A stretch of 64,000 bases of DNA. It comes from Hyphomicrobiales bacterium (GTDB lineage: Bacteria > Pseudomonadota > Alphaproteobacteria > Rhizobiales > Rhizobiaceae). The notes under the pieces were generated by a model. It searched no databases. It saw nothing but the letters and a program-made list of their open reading frames with translations, and was not told the DNA's origin. Shown piece by piece: positions 52,427 to 61,475 of this stretch (within the stretch, counting starts at the first letter, position 1; every line of letters starts with the position of its first letter). Both the position numbers and the translations under genes were made by a program. Location: positions 124,001-188,000 of the forward strand of contig UCII01000006.1 of NCBI GenBank assembly GCA_900472485.1, read 5' to 3'.

Positions 52427-52741
52427 CTAGCGGCAAACCTCCACGCGATAAGGACGGCCCCAGCCATCGTGACGCCATGCCCAATAGCAGCTGGGGTAGG
52501 GGCGTACATAGACGCGCTCGTAGACCGGGCCATCATAGTAGGCCGGATATGCCGGATAATAAGCTGGGTAGGCGGGCCGTGCAGCCCCGGCTATCAAGGC
52601 GCCGCCGACAACACCGGCGGCAAGACCGCCGAAGAAGGCGCCGCGGTCGGAGGCGCTGGCAGTGGTAGTGGTTACGGCAGCGGCGCTGCCAAGCGTCAGC
52701 GCGATCAAACCGGCCGTCGTTAATGTGCGAAGCACAGACAT
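52427..52741 (-). CDS. Small secreted Gly-zipper / Tyr-Pro-rich protein
   Basis: 104 residues from the ATG at 52741 (AAAGGG upstream). A signal peptide (residues 1-30, TASA|S) is followed by a glycine-zipper hydrophobic segment (GAFFGGLAAGVVGGALIAGAA) and a repeat-rich tail (PAYPAYYPAYPAYYDGP) with two late cysteines. Glycine-zipper secreted proteins of this type are common in rhizobia and may insert in the outer membrane. Function unknown. Confidence 0.75.
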   Translation of the reverse strand: MSVLRTLTTAGLIALTLGSAAAVTTTTASASDRGAFFGGLAAGVVGGALIAGAARPAYPAYYPAYPAYYDGPVYERVYVRPYPSCYWAWRHDGWGRPYRVEVCR

Positions 52742-52813
52742 TGACATCCCTTTCCCAAAACACAGGCTCCTAGCCTAAGCCGAGTTTGACGTTGCGCAGG
52801 AAAAGGGGGCGAA

Positions 52814-52839
52814 GTCGCGGCCAAAAAAGGAGCCGCGAC
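52814..52839 (-). terminator. Hairpin downstream of the mttB homologue
   Basis: GTCGCGGC pairs with GCCGCGAC (8 bp) around a 10-base loop, about 47 bases after the stop at 52886. No T tract follows on the minus strand, so its strength is uncertain. Confidence 0.4.
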
Positions 52840-52885
52840 ATTAAATTTCGTTCATGATTTGAGGCGTAAAGCCTTTGATTTCCAA

Positions 52886-54472
52886 TCAGAAATCTGTCGG
52901 GACGCCGCCCTCTGCCTTGCGCTTAGCAACAAAGGCGTCGAGCTCCTCCTCGATTGCCGGATCGAGCGGGGGCCGTTCATAACGCTCGAGCGTTTCCTTA
53001 TAGACACGATTGGCGTGATCGTAAGTCGTGGGCCTCCCGGCTTCCGTCCATGTCTCGTTGTTTCGCCAGTCCGACAGGATCGGTGAATAGAAAGCGGTTT
53101 CATAGCGGGCGAGGGTATGCGCCGTGCCGAAATAATGACCGCCGGGGCCGACATCGCGCACGGCATCTAGCGCCAGGGCGTCGGCGCTGACATCGAGCGG
53201 CGTCAGGAATTCCGCGACCATCTGCAGCATGTCGACATCGAGGATGAATTTTTCGAAGGATGCGGTCAGCCCGCCCTCGCTCCAGCCGGCTGCATGCAGG
53301 ACGAAATTGCCGCCGCCTTGGGTCAATGCCCACAATGACAGCGCCGATTCGTAGGCGGCCTGCGCATCGAGCGTATTGGAAGCGTTGGTGTTGGAGGTGC
53401 GGTAGGGGATGCCGTAGCGGCGGGCGAGCTGGCCGCCCGCGATGACCGCCTTCATATATTCCGGCGTGCCGAAGGCGGGGGCACCCGTCTTCATGTCGAC
53501 ATTCGAGGTGAAGCCGCCATACATGACCGGTGCGCCCTTACGCACCATCTGGGTGAAGGCGAGGCCGCAGAGCGCCTCGGCATTCTGCTGCACCAGCGCG
53601 CCGGCGATCGTCACCGGCGCCATGGCGCCTGCCAGCGTGAACGGCGTTACGACCACCACTTGGCCGCGTGAGGACATTTCGATGATCCCCTGCAGCATAG
53701 GCCCGTCGAGACGAAGCGGCGAGGACGAGTTGATGATGGTGAAGAGCGAGGGTTCGCGTTCCATCTGCTCCATGCTGATGCCACGGCCGATGCGGGCGAT
53801 CTCGATCGCGTCGAGATTGCGCTGCTTGCCCAGCGAATAGCAATGGAAGGCCTTGTCGGTGAGTTTGACGATGTCGGAGAGGCAATCGAGATGGCGTACC
53901 GAAGCATGGATATCGATAGGCTCGACGGGATAGCCGCCAGTCATATGGATGACATCGAAGGACTGGGCGAGCTTGATAAGCTTGCGGAAATCCTCCTGAT
54001 TTCCCGCTCTCCTGCCGCGGTCGCGGTCGGCGACGAAGGGGGCGGAGGCAACCTGCGCGAAGACGAGATTGCGGCCGCCGATCTCAACGTTTCTAAGAGG
54101 ATTGCGGGCGTGCAGCGTGAAGTTCGAGGGGATCGAAGCGATCAGCTCCATGATCATGTTGCGATCGAACCGGACGCGTTCCTTGCCGGGTGTGACATCG
54201 GCGCCGGCGGCCTTAATGCGCTCGCGCGCCTCGGGTAGGATGATATCCATGCCGATCTCTTCGAGAATGGTCAGCGATGCCTCGTGGATATCGTCGAGCG
54301 CTTCGGGCGACAGGAGTTCCGTGCGAGCGAGATTGTTGACGAGGTTGAGGTATTTCGTGCCGCTCGACTTGCGGCTGCGTTCGGCCCCGCGCCCTCCGGC
54401 CCGCCGCCGCCGTTCGCCCGTTGCCGTTGCGATCTGCGCTTCGTTCAAGGTCAGGCTTTCTTCGTCGCTCAT
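52886..54472 (-). CDS. Trimethylamine methyltransferase family protein (non-pyrrolysine MttB homologue)
   Basis: 528 residues from the ATG at 54472 (GGGAG 8 bases upstream). An Arg-rich leader (GERRRRAGGRGAERSRKS) precedes the MttB TIM-barrel (LSPEALDDIHEASLTILEEIGM to the end). Segments GGYPVEP, HCYSLGKQ and YGGFTSNVDMKTGAP are family-typical. There is no in-frame amber codon, so it is not a pyrrolysine enzyme; homologues without Pyl demethylate glycine betaine, proline betaine or carnitine with a corrinoid partner. No corrinoid protein gene is adjacent. It is divergent from a hybrid histidine kinase. The substrate is unknown. Confidence 0.88.
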   Translation of the reverse strand: MSDEESLTLNEAQIATATGERRRRAGGRGAERSRKSSGTKYLNLVNNLARTELLSPEALDDIHEASLTILEEIGMDIILPEARERIKAAGADVTPGKERVRFDRNMIMELIASIPSNFTLHARNPLRNVEIGGRNLVFAQVASAPFVADRDRGRRAGNQEDFRKLIKLAQSFDVIHMTGGYPVEPIDIHASVRHLDCLSDIVKLTDKAFHCYSLGKQRNLDAIEIARIGRGISMEQMEREPSLFTIINSSSPLRLDGPMLQGIIEMSSRGQVVVVTPFTLAGAMAPVTIAGALVQQNAEALCGLAFTQMVRKGAPVMYGGFTSNVDMKTGAPAFGTPEYMKAVIAGGQLARRYGIPYRTSNTNASNTLDAQAAYESALSLWALTQGGGNFVLHAAGWSEGGLTASFEKFILDVDMLQMVAEFLTPLDVSADALALDAVRDVGPGGHYFGTAHTLARYETAFYSPILSDWRNNETWTEAGRPTTYDHANRVYKETLERYERPPLDPAIEEELDAFVAKRKAEGGVPTDF

Positions 54473-54688
54473 GGCGCTCGCTCCCAATGATCCGTTGACG
54501 GATTCTTGGCAGAGTTTCCTCCGGTGTGCCGCCGTCGTTTGCGACCAAGACATGACCGTTATAGGACAGTGCATGGTCTGAACGCGACGTCGATGCGACG
54601 GTCAAACATGGTTAAGGCTTTGTTAAAGCCATTTATGCTAGAGCGTCGTCTCATGAACTATCATGCGCGGTGAAAAGAGAGGCTCCGT

Positions 54689-57502
54689 TTGACTTTGGAC
54701 GGTGAACTGCTCGACATAGCGTGCCGTCGGATTGCCAGTCTGGACAGGCCCGCCTACATCAAGAACAGCGAGCTTCGTTACGTCGCCGTCAACGACGCCT
54801 ATGCGCGGTTCTTCGGGCACGATATTTCCGATTTCATCGGCAATCGCAGTCACGATCTTCTCGATGCGGGCGAGAGCGCCGACAGGGAAGATAAGGAGCG
54901 CCGGGCGCTGGTCTTCGGTTCGGAAGAGGTGGCACTCTGCTTCGACGCATCGGGTCGTCAGCGTTCGCGCATCCAGATCGAGAGTTTTTCCCCTTCGGAA
55001 GACCGCGTCTATATTTTCGGTGTGTTTCTGGAAGCACCAGCCCGGAAACTGCATCAGGATCTCGACAATATTCTTCGCTCGATGCCGATCGGTGTTCTGA
55101 TCCACGACAGCAGCTATGTCGTCGAATATGTGAATGACGCCTTTTATGACATTTTCGAATTCTCGAAAGATGAGCGCTTCGAAGGCCGCCCCTATCGGGA
55201 TCTCATCGCCAAACACTATGAACTGGAGCGCTTCGGCTCAGACGATCGTAGTGTCGACGACATTTATCAGGCGCGCCTGGCGGCACTGCGCAAGGCGGGC
55301 GAGCATCTGCAGACAGAAGTGAATTTTGTCGACGGCAAATCCGTCATCATCGATGCGCGCCGCATTTCCAACGGGCGGACGTTGATGTCCTATACGGACA
55401 TCTCCGCGGTCAAGCAGCAATTCCGTGAGATCACCGAGGCCAGGCTGGCGCTGGAACGCCTCGGCGAACTGATGGCGGATGCCATGCATGCCATGTCCCA
55501 AGGCTTGCTGATTGTTCAGGACAGCACGATCATGCTGGCCAACGACCGGCTGAAGGACATGCTGAAGCTGCCGGCGGAGCTTCTGGAAGTCGGCAAAGAC
55601 TGGTCTGCGGCGTTCGATTATTGCGCGCAACGCGGAGACTTCGGTGAGGATGCCGAAGCTGTGCGAGCGTCCTGGGCGGGGAGCATCGCCAGCGGCAAAC
55701 CGATCTCCTGCGTATTCCAGATTGAAGGCGATCGCTGGATGCAGCTCGACGCCGCCCTCGGCGAGCATCGCCGCTGGACTGTGGCGCTGACCGATGTCAC
55801 GGAGATGAAGGAACGCGAGGCGGATTTGCAGCTACTCCTGGCGCGCAGCAATGCCGCGGATCGGGCGAAATCCGAGTTTCTGACCCATATGAGCCATGAA
55901 ATCCGGACGCCGATGAACGGCGTTCTCGGCATGGCGGAACTGCTTGGGAAGACCGATCTCGATATCAGTCAGAAGACCTTTGTCGACATCATCGTCAAGT
56001 CGGGCAATGCGCTGCTGACCATCATCAATGACATTCTCGACTTTTCCCGCATCGATACCGGCGAAATGCATCTGCGCAAGATGGCATTCGATCCCGCCGA
56101 GGCCGTCGAGGATATTGCGACCCTGTTGGCAGCGGCGGCATCGGAAAAGAATATCGAGCTGATGGTGCGCATCGCTCCCGGCATCCCGGCGGGGATACTA
56201 GGCGATGCCGGCCGCTTTCGGCAGATCGTGACCAATCTCGTCGGCAACGCGATCAAGTTCACCGAGCGCGGTCATGTGCTGGTCGAACTGGATAGCCAGT
56301 CAGCGCCGGGCGACACCGTATTGCTCGTCCTTCGTATCGAAGATACAGGCATTGGCATTCCCGAGGAAAAGCTCGATACGATCTTCGACAAGTTCTCGCT
56401 GGCGGATTCGTCCTTTGCGCGGCGGCTTGAGGGATCGGGCCTAGGGCTCGCCATCACGGCCGGTCTCGTCGATCTGTTCGGTGGCTCGCTGTCGGTGGAG
56501 AGTGAATGGGGGAAGGGATCGGTTTTCACCGTCCATCTGCCGATGCCGTTGGTCGCGGCCCGTAGCAAAGCCGCGGAGCTGCCGGCCAATGTGAGGGATG
56601 CCCGCGTCCTAATCGTGGAAGACGACGCGATCCATCGGCGCATCTTGACCGAACAGTTGGCGCAATGGGGCTTCGACGGATATGCCGCCGAGGATGGCAG
56701 GACCGCGCTCGCCATTCTGGATGCTGCCTTCGATATGGGCGTGTCGGTCGATGCGATCATCGTCGACTACAGCATATCAGGCATGAATGGCTATCAGATC
56801 GCGAGCGTATTGCGCGCCGATCCGCGTTTCGACACGCTGCCTATCGTGTTCCTGACGTCGATGGGCGTCGCCGGTTACGATAGGGAATTCGCCGCCGTCA
56901 ACGGCCAGGCGCATCTGATGAAGCCTGTGCGCGCCAATGTGCTGCGCGGCACGATCGTCGATGTCGTGCGCGCATCGCGGCGGAAGAAACTGGGGGAGCG
57001 ATCGGCTCCCATTGAACGCCGGCTGCCGCTGGAAGCGGAAGCAGCAGCCGCGATCGAGGCTACGGATCGGATCACCTCGGCCAAGTCAGGCAATGCCATC
57101 GATGTCCTCGTGGCGGAGGATAACGAGGTGAACCAGATCGTCTTCACGCAGATCCTGCAGGCGACTGGCCTGCGGTTTCTCGTCGTAGAGAACGGCCAGG
57201 CGGCCGTGGACGCATGGCGCCAGCTGCGGCCGTCGCTGATCCTCATGGATGTGTCCATGCCGGTCATGAATGGTCATCAGGCAGCGCGCATGATCCGGCA
57301 ATTCGAGGCCCAGGCCGGGCAGGGATGGCATGTGCCTATCGTCGGGGTGACGGCGCAGGCGCTGGATGTCGATCGCATCATGTGCATGCAGTCTGGCATG
57401 GATGATTGCATGTCCAAGCCGATCAGCCCCGAACTTCTCGAGACGAAGATCCGGCGCTATCTGGGTGATACCGCTCTCGTGGCTGATCGGTCTAAGAACT
57501 AA
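54689..57502 (+). CDS. Hybrid sensor histidine kinase with PAS domains and two receiver domains
   Basis: 937 residues from the TTG at 54689 (AGAGG upstream). N-terminal PAS-like sensor regions (residues ~10-125, ~128-240 and ~255-375) precede a HisKA dimerisation domain with phosphorylatable His403 (THMSHEIRTPMNG), an HATPase domain (N box near LVGNAIKF, G boxes GIGIP and GSGLGLAI), and two receivers. Receiver 1 has Asp693 (VDYSISGMNG), receiver 2 has Asp854 (LMDVSMPVMNG) and Lys in MSKPIS. It lacks a membrane segment, so it senses a cytoplasmic signal. No HPt or DNA-binding partner is next to it. Confidence 0.92.
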   Translation: MTLDGELLDIACRRIASLDRPAYIKNSELRYVAVNDAYARFFGHDISDFIGNRSHDLLDAGESADREDKERRALVFGSEEVALCFDASGRQRSRIQIESFSPSEDRVYIFGVFLEAPARKLHQDLDNILRSMPIGVLIHDSSYVVEYVNDAFYDIFEFSKDERFEGRPYRDLIAKHYELERFGSDDRSVDDIYQARLAALRKAGEHLQTEVNFVDGKSVIIDARRISNGRTLMSYTDISAVKQQFREITEARLALERLGELMADAMHAMSQGLLIVQDSTIMLANDRLKDMLKLPAELLEVGKDWSAAFDYCAQRGDFGEDAEAVRASWAGSIASGKPISCVFQIEGDRWMQLDAALGEHRRWTVALTDVTEMKEREADLQLLLARSNAADRAKSEFLTHMSHEIRTPMNGVLGMAELLGKTDLDISQKTFVDIIVKSGNALLTIINDILDFSRIDTGEMHLRKMAFDPAEAVEDIATLLAAAASEKNIELMVRIAPGIPAGILGDAGRFRQIVTNLVGNAIKFTERGHVLVELDSQSAPGDTVLLVLRIEDTGIGIPEEKLDTIFDKFSLADSSFARRLEGSGLGLAITAGLVDLFGGSLSVESEWGKGSVFTVHLPMPLVAARSKAAELPANVRDARVLIVEDDAIHRRILTEQLAQWGFDGYAAEDGRTALAILDAAFDMGVSVDAIIVDYSISGMNGYQIASVLRADPRFDTLPIVFLTSMGVAGYDREFAAVNGQAHLMKPVRANVLRGTIVDVVRASRRKKLGERSAPIERRLPLEAEAAAAIEATDRITSAKSGNAIDVLVAEDNEVNQIVFTQILQATGLRFLVVENGQAAVDAWRQLRPSLILMDVSMPVMNGHQAARMIRQFEAQAGQGWHVPIVGVTAQALDVDRIMCMQSGMDDCMSKPISPELLETKIRRYLGDTALVADRSKN

Positions 57503-57569
57503 GGTTCAGATCGATAGGCAGAAAGCAGGGCTGGATGATGGCTTCCTGCCATTGCAACAGTCGGTGCTC

Positions 57570-58397
57570 TCAGCCGTCGGTCGAAACGGTAACGGATTTC
57601 CAGGCTTCGCTCTCTTGCTTCAGGCGCTCGATCCTGTCCGATACAAGTCCAAGAGCATCGCTGCCGAGCAGCAGCTGTGGCGGAGGGGCGTCGGATTCGA
57701 TTAAGTCCAGAACGGCAGTCGCAAGCTTGTCGGGATCGCCGAGCTGCTTGCCGCTTTTGGATTGGCGCGCCTGCCGGATCGGATCGAACAGCGCATCATA
57801 GTCCGCGATTGATCGTTCGGTCCGGACCATCGAGCGCCCCGCCCAGTCGGTTCGGAAGGAGCCGGGGCAAAGGGCGGTCACCCGAACGCCGAATGGTGCC
57901 ATCTCCGCTCGCATGACCTCCGAGATGCCCTGAAGGGCGAACTTGCTTCCGCAGTAATAGGCGATGCCGGGCATGGTGATCATGCCGCCCATGGAGGTGA
58001 CGTTGACGATGAAGCCGCTGCGCCTTTCGCGGAAGCGCGGCAGGAAGGCCTTGGCGACCGCAACGGCGCCGAAGACGTTCACGTCGAACTGGCGCCGCAT
58101 CTCCTCAAGGGGCGACTCCTCAAGAATTCCCTCGTGGCCGTAGCCGGCGTTGTTGATCAATACGTCGACCGGTCCATGAGTTTCCTCAGCCTGTCGAACG
58201 ACATCCGCTATGCGGTCGAACTCCGTCACATCGCATAGGATGGGCCGCACTGCCGGCAAGCGTTCCGCCAGGGCTACCAGCGACTGTTCCGAGCGGATGG
58301 TGCCAATAACCTTATGGCCATTCCGGATCGCGGCGGCCGCAATTGCGAAGCCGAAGCCCGAATTCGCTCCTGTGATGAATAAAGTCTTCTGTGACAT
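57570..58397 (-). CDS. Short-chain dehydrogenase/reductase
   Basis: 275 residues. The NAD(P)-binding TGANSGFGFAIA (residues ~9-20), the NNAGYGHEG segment, and the catalytic Ser (VNVTSMGG) with Tyr-x-x-x-Lys (YYCGSK) are present. CPGSFRTDW follows as in the 3-ketoacyl-ACP-reductase-like group. Divergent from an AraC regulator with 76 bases between starts; the regulator probably controls it. Substrate unknown. Confidence 0.9.
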   Translation of the reverse strand: MSQKTLFITGANSGFGFAIAAAAIRNGHKVIGTIRSEQSLVALAERLPAVRPILCDVTEFDRIADVVRQAEETHGPVDVLINNAGYGHEGILEESPLEEMRRQFDVNVFGAVAVAKAFLPRFRERRSGFIVNVTSMGGMITMPGIAYYCGSKFALQGISEVMRAEMAPFGVRVTALCPGSFRTDWAGRSMVRTERSIADYDALFDPIRQARQSKSGKQLGDPDKLATAVLDLIESDAPPPQLLLGSDALGLVSDRIERLKQESEAWKSVTVSTDG

Positions 58398-58473
58398 GGT
58401 CGAAATCTCGTCTTGATTGCTTGATACCTATGACAGATAATCTTCGAAATCATCGCCTACGATTGCAAAACCT

Positions 58474-59409
58474 ATGGATATCTTGCCAAATCCTATGAAA
58501 CCGAGCGATGAGAGTTCAAAGCGCCGGGAGTTGGTAGAGCTGGCAGGCTTTCTTGCGCCCGGCCAGGGATACAACCCAACGGCACTTGCCGGTGTCCGCA
58601 TTCTGAGGACCGAAGCGATCCTTCATGATGTTCCCGTGCTCTACAAGCCGGGCGCGGTATTCGTTCTACAGGGGCGAAAGCTGGGCGTGCTGGAAGGCGA
58701 GGTCTATCTTTACGATGAGGAGCATTATCTGGCCGTATCGGTGCCCGTTCCGTTCCGGATGGAATCCTCCGCCAGCGCAGAGCGCCCTTTGCTTGCCGTT
58801 TATCTCGAGTTCGACATGCTTCTGACTGCCGAGATCGCCTCCGAGGTGGGAGCGACACAGTCCGGACCAGCGGCTGACAAAATGAGAAGCCTGATATCGA
58901 GCAGGATGGAGCCGGTGATCGAGGATGTCGTGCTGCGCCTGCTGCGGGCGCTCAGCGATCCTGTCGAGCTTGCGGTTCTGGGGGCAGGCATCCTGCGCGA
59001 GCTGCACTACCGGGTTCTCGTCGGCCCGCAGGGCGGAGCGATGATCTCAGCCCTTCAACAACAGGGCATTTCCGGGAAGATCGTGCGAAGCCTGACCCGA
59101 TTGCGTGAAACCTACAATTCCGAGATTTCGGTTGCCGCGCTGGCGCGTGAAGTGGGGATGAGCGTTCCCTCCTACCACGTCCATTTCAAAGCCCTGACAG
59201 GCAGCAGTCCGATGCAATATGTGAAGGCGATACGGCTTCACGAGGCACGGTTGATGATTGCGCGTCAAAGTGGGACGATTGCGGAGGTGGCGGCATCGGT
59301 CGGCTATGCCAGCGCCGCCCAATTCAGCCGGGATTTCAAACGGCACTTTCGGCGGACGGCCTCGGAAGAGGCCAAGTGGGTTCGCCAGCATCTCGGCGAG
59401 CTCATCTGA
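58474..59409 (+). CDS. AraC family transcriptional regulator
   Basis: 311 residues. The N-terminal domain (residues ~25-190) is of the AraC_N type seen in regulators next to SDR or oxidoreductase genes (LYKPGAVFVLQGRKLG, then YLAVSVPVPFRME). The C-terminal helix-turn-helix pair lies at residues ~205-300 (SVAALAREVGMSVPSYHVHFK and VAASVGYASAAQFSRDFKRHF). It is divergent from the SDR gene. A second in-frame ATG 21 bases downstream is an alternative start. Confidence 0.9.
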   Translation: MDILPNPMKPSDESSKRRELVELAGFLAPGQGYNPTALAGVRILRTEAILHDVPVLYKPGAVFVLQGRKLGVLEGEVYLYDEEHYLAVSVPVPFRMESSASAERPLLAVYLEFDMLLTAEIASEVGATQSGPAADKMRSLISSRMEPVIEDVVLRLLRALSDPVELAVLGAGILRELHYRVLVGPQGGAMISALQQQGISGKIVRSLTRLRETYNSEISVAALAREVGMSVPSYHVHFKALTGSSPMQYVKAIRLHEARLMIARQSGTIAEVAASVGYASAAQFSRDFKRHFRRTASEEAKWVRQHLGELI

Positions 59410-59454
59410 GCCCTCGAGATGGTTTCCTCCTGCCCCGGCACATCGGCTCCGGCC

Positions 59455-60189
59455 TCAGGCGGGCTTGATGCCGCAGAGCATTTCGCGCTTGCCGGCGAAG
59501 CCTTTGCGTCGCTCCACCACAAATCCTGCCGCCTGCAGGTTTCGTCGCACGAAGCCAGCCGCTGCGTAGGTGGCGAAGGTGCCGTTTGGAGCCGTCTTGT
59601 CATGGAGTGCCTGCATCAATTCCGGCGACCACATGTCGGCATTGCGCGAGGGCGCGAAACCGTCGAGATACAAGGCATCAAAACCCTGTTCGGCGCGGCT
59701 GACGCCTTCGAGAGCCGGACCGCAGACGACGCTGAGGCGCGTATTTGCATCCAGCCTTAGCGACACGACACCCTGCGGGTTGTCCGGCCAGGCTGCGGCA
59801 AGAGCCTCTCGCTCCCTATCGATTTCGGGCCAGTGCGACAGCGCGCGATCGATTTCCTCGGTCCGCATGGGGTAGAGTTCGAAGGACATGAAGTGCAGGT
59901 TCGAACCGGGAGTGGCATGCTGCTGCCACTGGCGCCAGGTCTCGCAGAAGTTCAGGCCGGTGCCGAAGCCGAGTTCGCCGATAAGGAAATCTCGCTGTCC
60001 GTGCCAGCGGGCGGGCAGTCCATTGCCGGCCAGGAAGACGTGACCACATTCCAGCCTGCCATCGGTCTGGCAATAAAAATGGTCGCCAAATGCGGTCGAA
60101 TAGGGCATATCGCCGTCGCGCCATTCGAGCTCCGGGCTTGCCGCATGAGTTTCGGACGCCTTGGTCCGATCGGAAACTGGATCTGTCAT
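59455..60189 (-). CDS. mnmD: tRNA 5-methylaminomethyl-2-thiouridine methyltransferase MnmD
   Basis: 244 residues. The DUF752 methyltransferase core is complete: PELEWRDGDMPYSTAFGDHFY near the start, SAM-binding GELGFGTGLNF (residues ~70-80), YLDGFAPSRNADMWSPEL, and GTFATYAAAGFVRRNL. It adds the final methyl group to nm5s2U34 in the wobble position of tRNAs. In E. coli this domain is fused to an FAD oxidoreductase in MnmC; here it stands alone. Its ATG overlaps, on the opposite strand, the ATG of a DadA-like FAD oxidoreductase. Confidence 0.9.
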   Translation of the reverse strand: MTDPVSDRTKASETHAASPELEWRDGDMPYSTAFGDHFYCQTDGRLECGHVFLAGNGLPARWHGQRDFLIGELGFGTGLNFCETWRQWQQHATPGSNLHFMSFELYPMRTEEIDRALSHWPEIDREREALAAAWPDNPQGVVSLRLDANTRLSVVCGPALEGVSRAEQGFDALYLDGFAPSRNADMWSPELMQALHDKTAPNGTFATYAAAGFVRRNLQAAGFVVERRKGFAGKREMLCGIKPA

Positions 60190-61372
60190 GGAAAGAGCCG
60201 ATAATCCTCCAAGACCTGCCGGTCAATCGTCCGTCGATCTGCTGATCGTCGGCGGCGGGATCATGGGGCTATGGGCAGCCGTTCATGCCGAGCGTCTCGG
60301 CATCCCGACATTGCTTGTCGATGCCGGCCGTTTCGGGCAGGGGGCGAGCGGCGGTCTGCTTGGCGCGCTGATGCCGCACATGCCGGATAAATGGTCGGAC
60401 AAGAAGCAGTTTCAGTTCGATGCGCTTGTCGCACTCGAGGAAGAGATCTCGGCCCTGGAAGCGGAGACCGGGCTTTCGGCTGGTTATCGTCGCGCCGGCC
60501 GCTTGATTCCGTTGCCGAAGCCGCATCTGAGGCAGATCGCGCTTGGCCATTCCCATGATGCGGAAACGCATTGGCGGCAAGGGGATCGGCAGTTTCACTG
60601 GCATGTGCTGGATGCGGCGCCCGTCGAAGGCTGGATCGAACCTTCAGCCGGAGAAAGCGGATTTGTCCACGATACGCTGGCGGCCCGCGTCGCGCCGCGC
60701 GCGTTTCTGGAGGTCCTGCGGAGGTTTCTCGCAGCGGCACGACATGTCCGGCTTTGCGAGGGCGTTACCGTCGAGAGTATCGATCCAAAGCGGGGCCTTG
60801 CGCGTTCGAGCGATGGCGATATTCGCTTCGGCCGTTGCATCCTTTCTGCCGGCTATCGTTCATTTCCAATCCTTGATGAGTTGACGGAGGGACGCAAGGC
60901 ACCACTCGGTCAACCGGTCAAAGGGCAGGCGGCCATGCTGAAGGCCGCTGTCGACGGCGGTTTGCCGGTTATCTTCCGCGATGGTCTTTATATTGTCCCG
61001 CATGAGAATGGGTTGGTCGCGGTCGGCAGCACCAGCGAGAATCGGTTCGACGATCCCTTATCGACGGACGGACAGCTAGATAGCCTGCTCAATGCGGCGC
61101 GCACTATGGCGCCGGCGCTGGTTGGCGCAGAAGTCGTTGAGCGTTGGGCGGGCCTGCGTCCGAAGGCCGTGGATCGTGATCCGATGGTGGGGGCGCATCC
61201 CGATCATCCCTCGCTAATTGCCCTAACCGGTGGCTTCAAAGTGAGCTTTGGGCTGGCGCATAGGTTGGCGGAGGCGGCTGTGCGCGAGGCGGTTAGGGCG
61301 CCTGGTCGCTTCAACTTGCCGCAGAGTTTCACTTTAGCGAGTCATATTTCAGTCATATCACATAAAACGTGA
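60188..61372 (+). CDS. FAD-dependent oxidoreductase, DAO type (MnmC oxidase-like)
   Basis: 394 residues from the ATG at 60188; a TTG at 60161 is also in frame. A Rossmann FAD-binding motif (LLIVGGGIMGLWAAVHAE) opens the DAO fold, and the substrate domain shows YRRAGRLIPLP, VKGQAAML and the terminal LTGGFKVSFGLAHRLAE for the second FAD contact. The protein is homologous in fold to the oxidase half of MnmC, which removes the carboxymethyl group from cmnm5s2U34. Its divergence from mnmD with overlapping start codons suggests a split MnmC. A glycine or amino acid oxidase role remains possible. Confidence 0.8.
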   Translation: MERADNPPRPAGQSSVDLLIVGGGIMGLWAAVHAERLGIPTLLVDAGRFGQGASGGLLGALMPHMPDKWSDKKQFQFDALVALEEEISALEAETGLSAGYRRAGRLIPLPKPHLRQIALGHSHDAETHWRQGDRQFHWHVLDAAPVEGWIEPSAGESGFVHDTLAARVAPRAFLEVLRRFLAAARHVRLCEGVTVESIDPKRGLARSSDGDIRFGRCILSAGYRSFPILDELTEGRKAPLGQPVKGQAAMLKAAVDGGLPVIFRDGLYIVPHENGLVAVGSTSENRFDDPLSTDGQLDSLLNAARTMAPALVGAEVVERWAGLRPKAVDRDPMVGAHPDHPSLIALTGGFKVSFGLAHRLAEAAVREAVRAPGRFNLPQSFTLASHISVISHKT

Positions 61373-61475
61373 ATTCAGGCCTCTTTCGGGTCGTCAATCT
61401 GTCACGCAAATCACCTATCTCCTTGGCCATCGGTGCCGGTTCGGTCCGCCTGACGTTACGCCCTGGAGGAATTTT

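Noticed and set aside
52886..54472. Pyrrolysine-type MttB
   Set aside because: The frame has no in-frame amber codon and is continuous, so it is a non-Pyl homologue.
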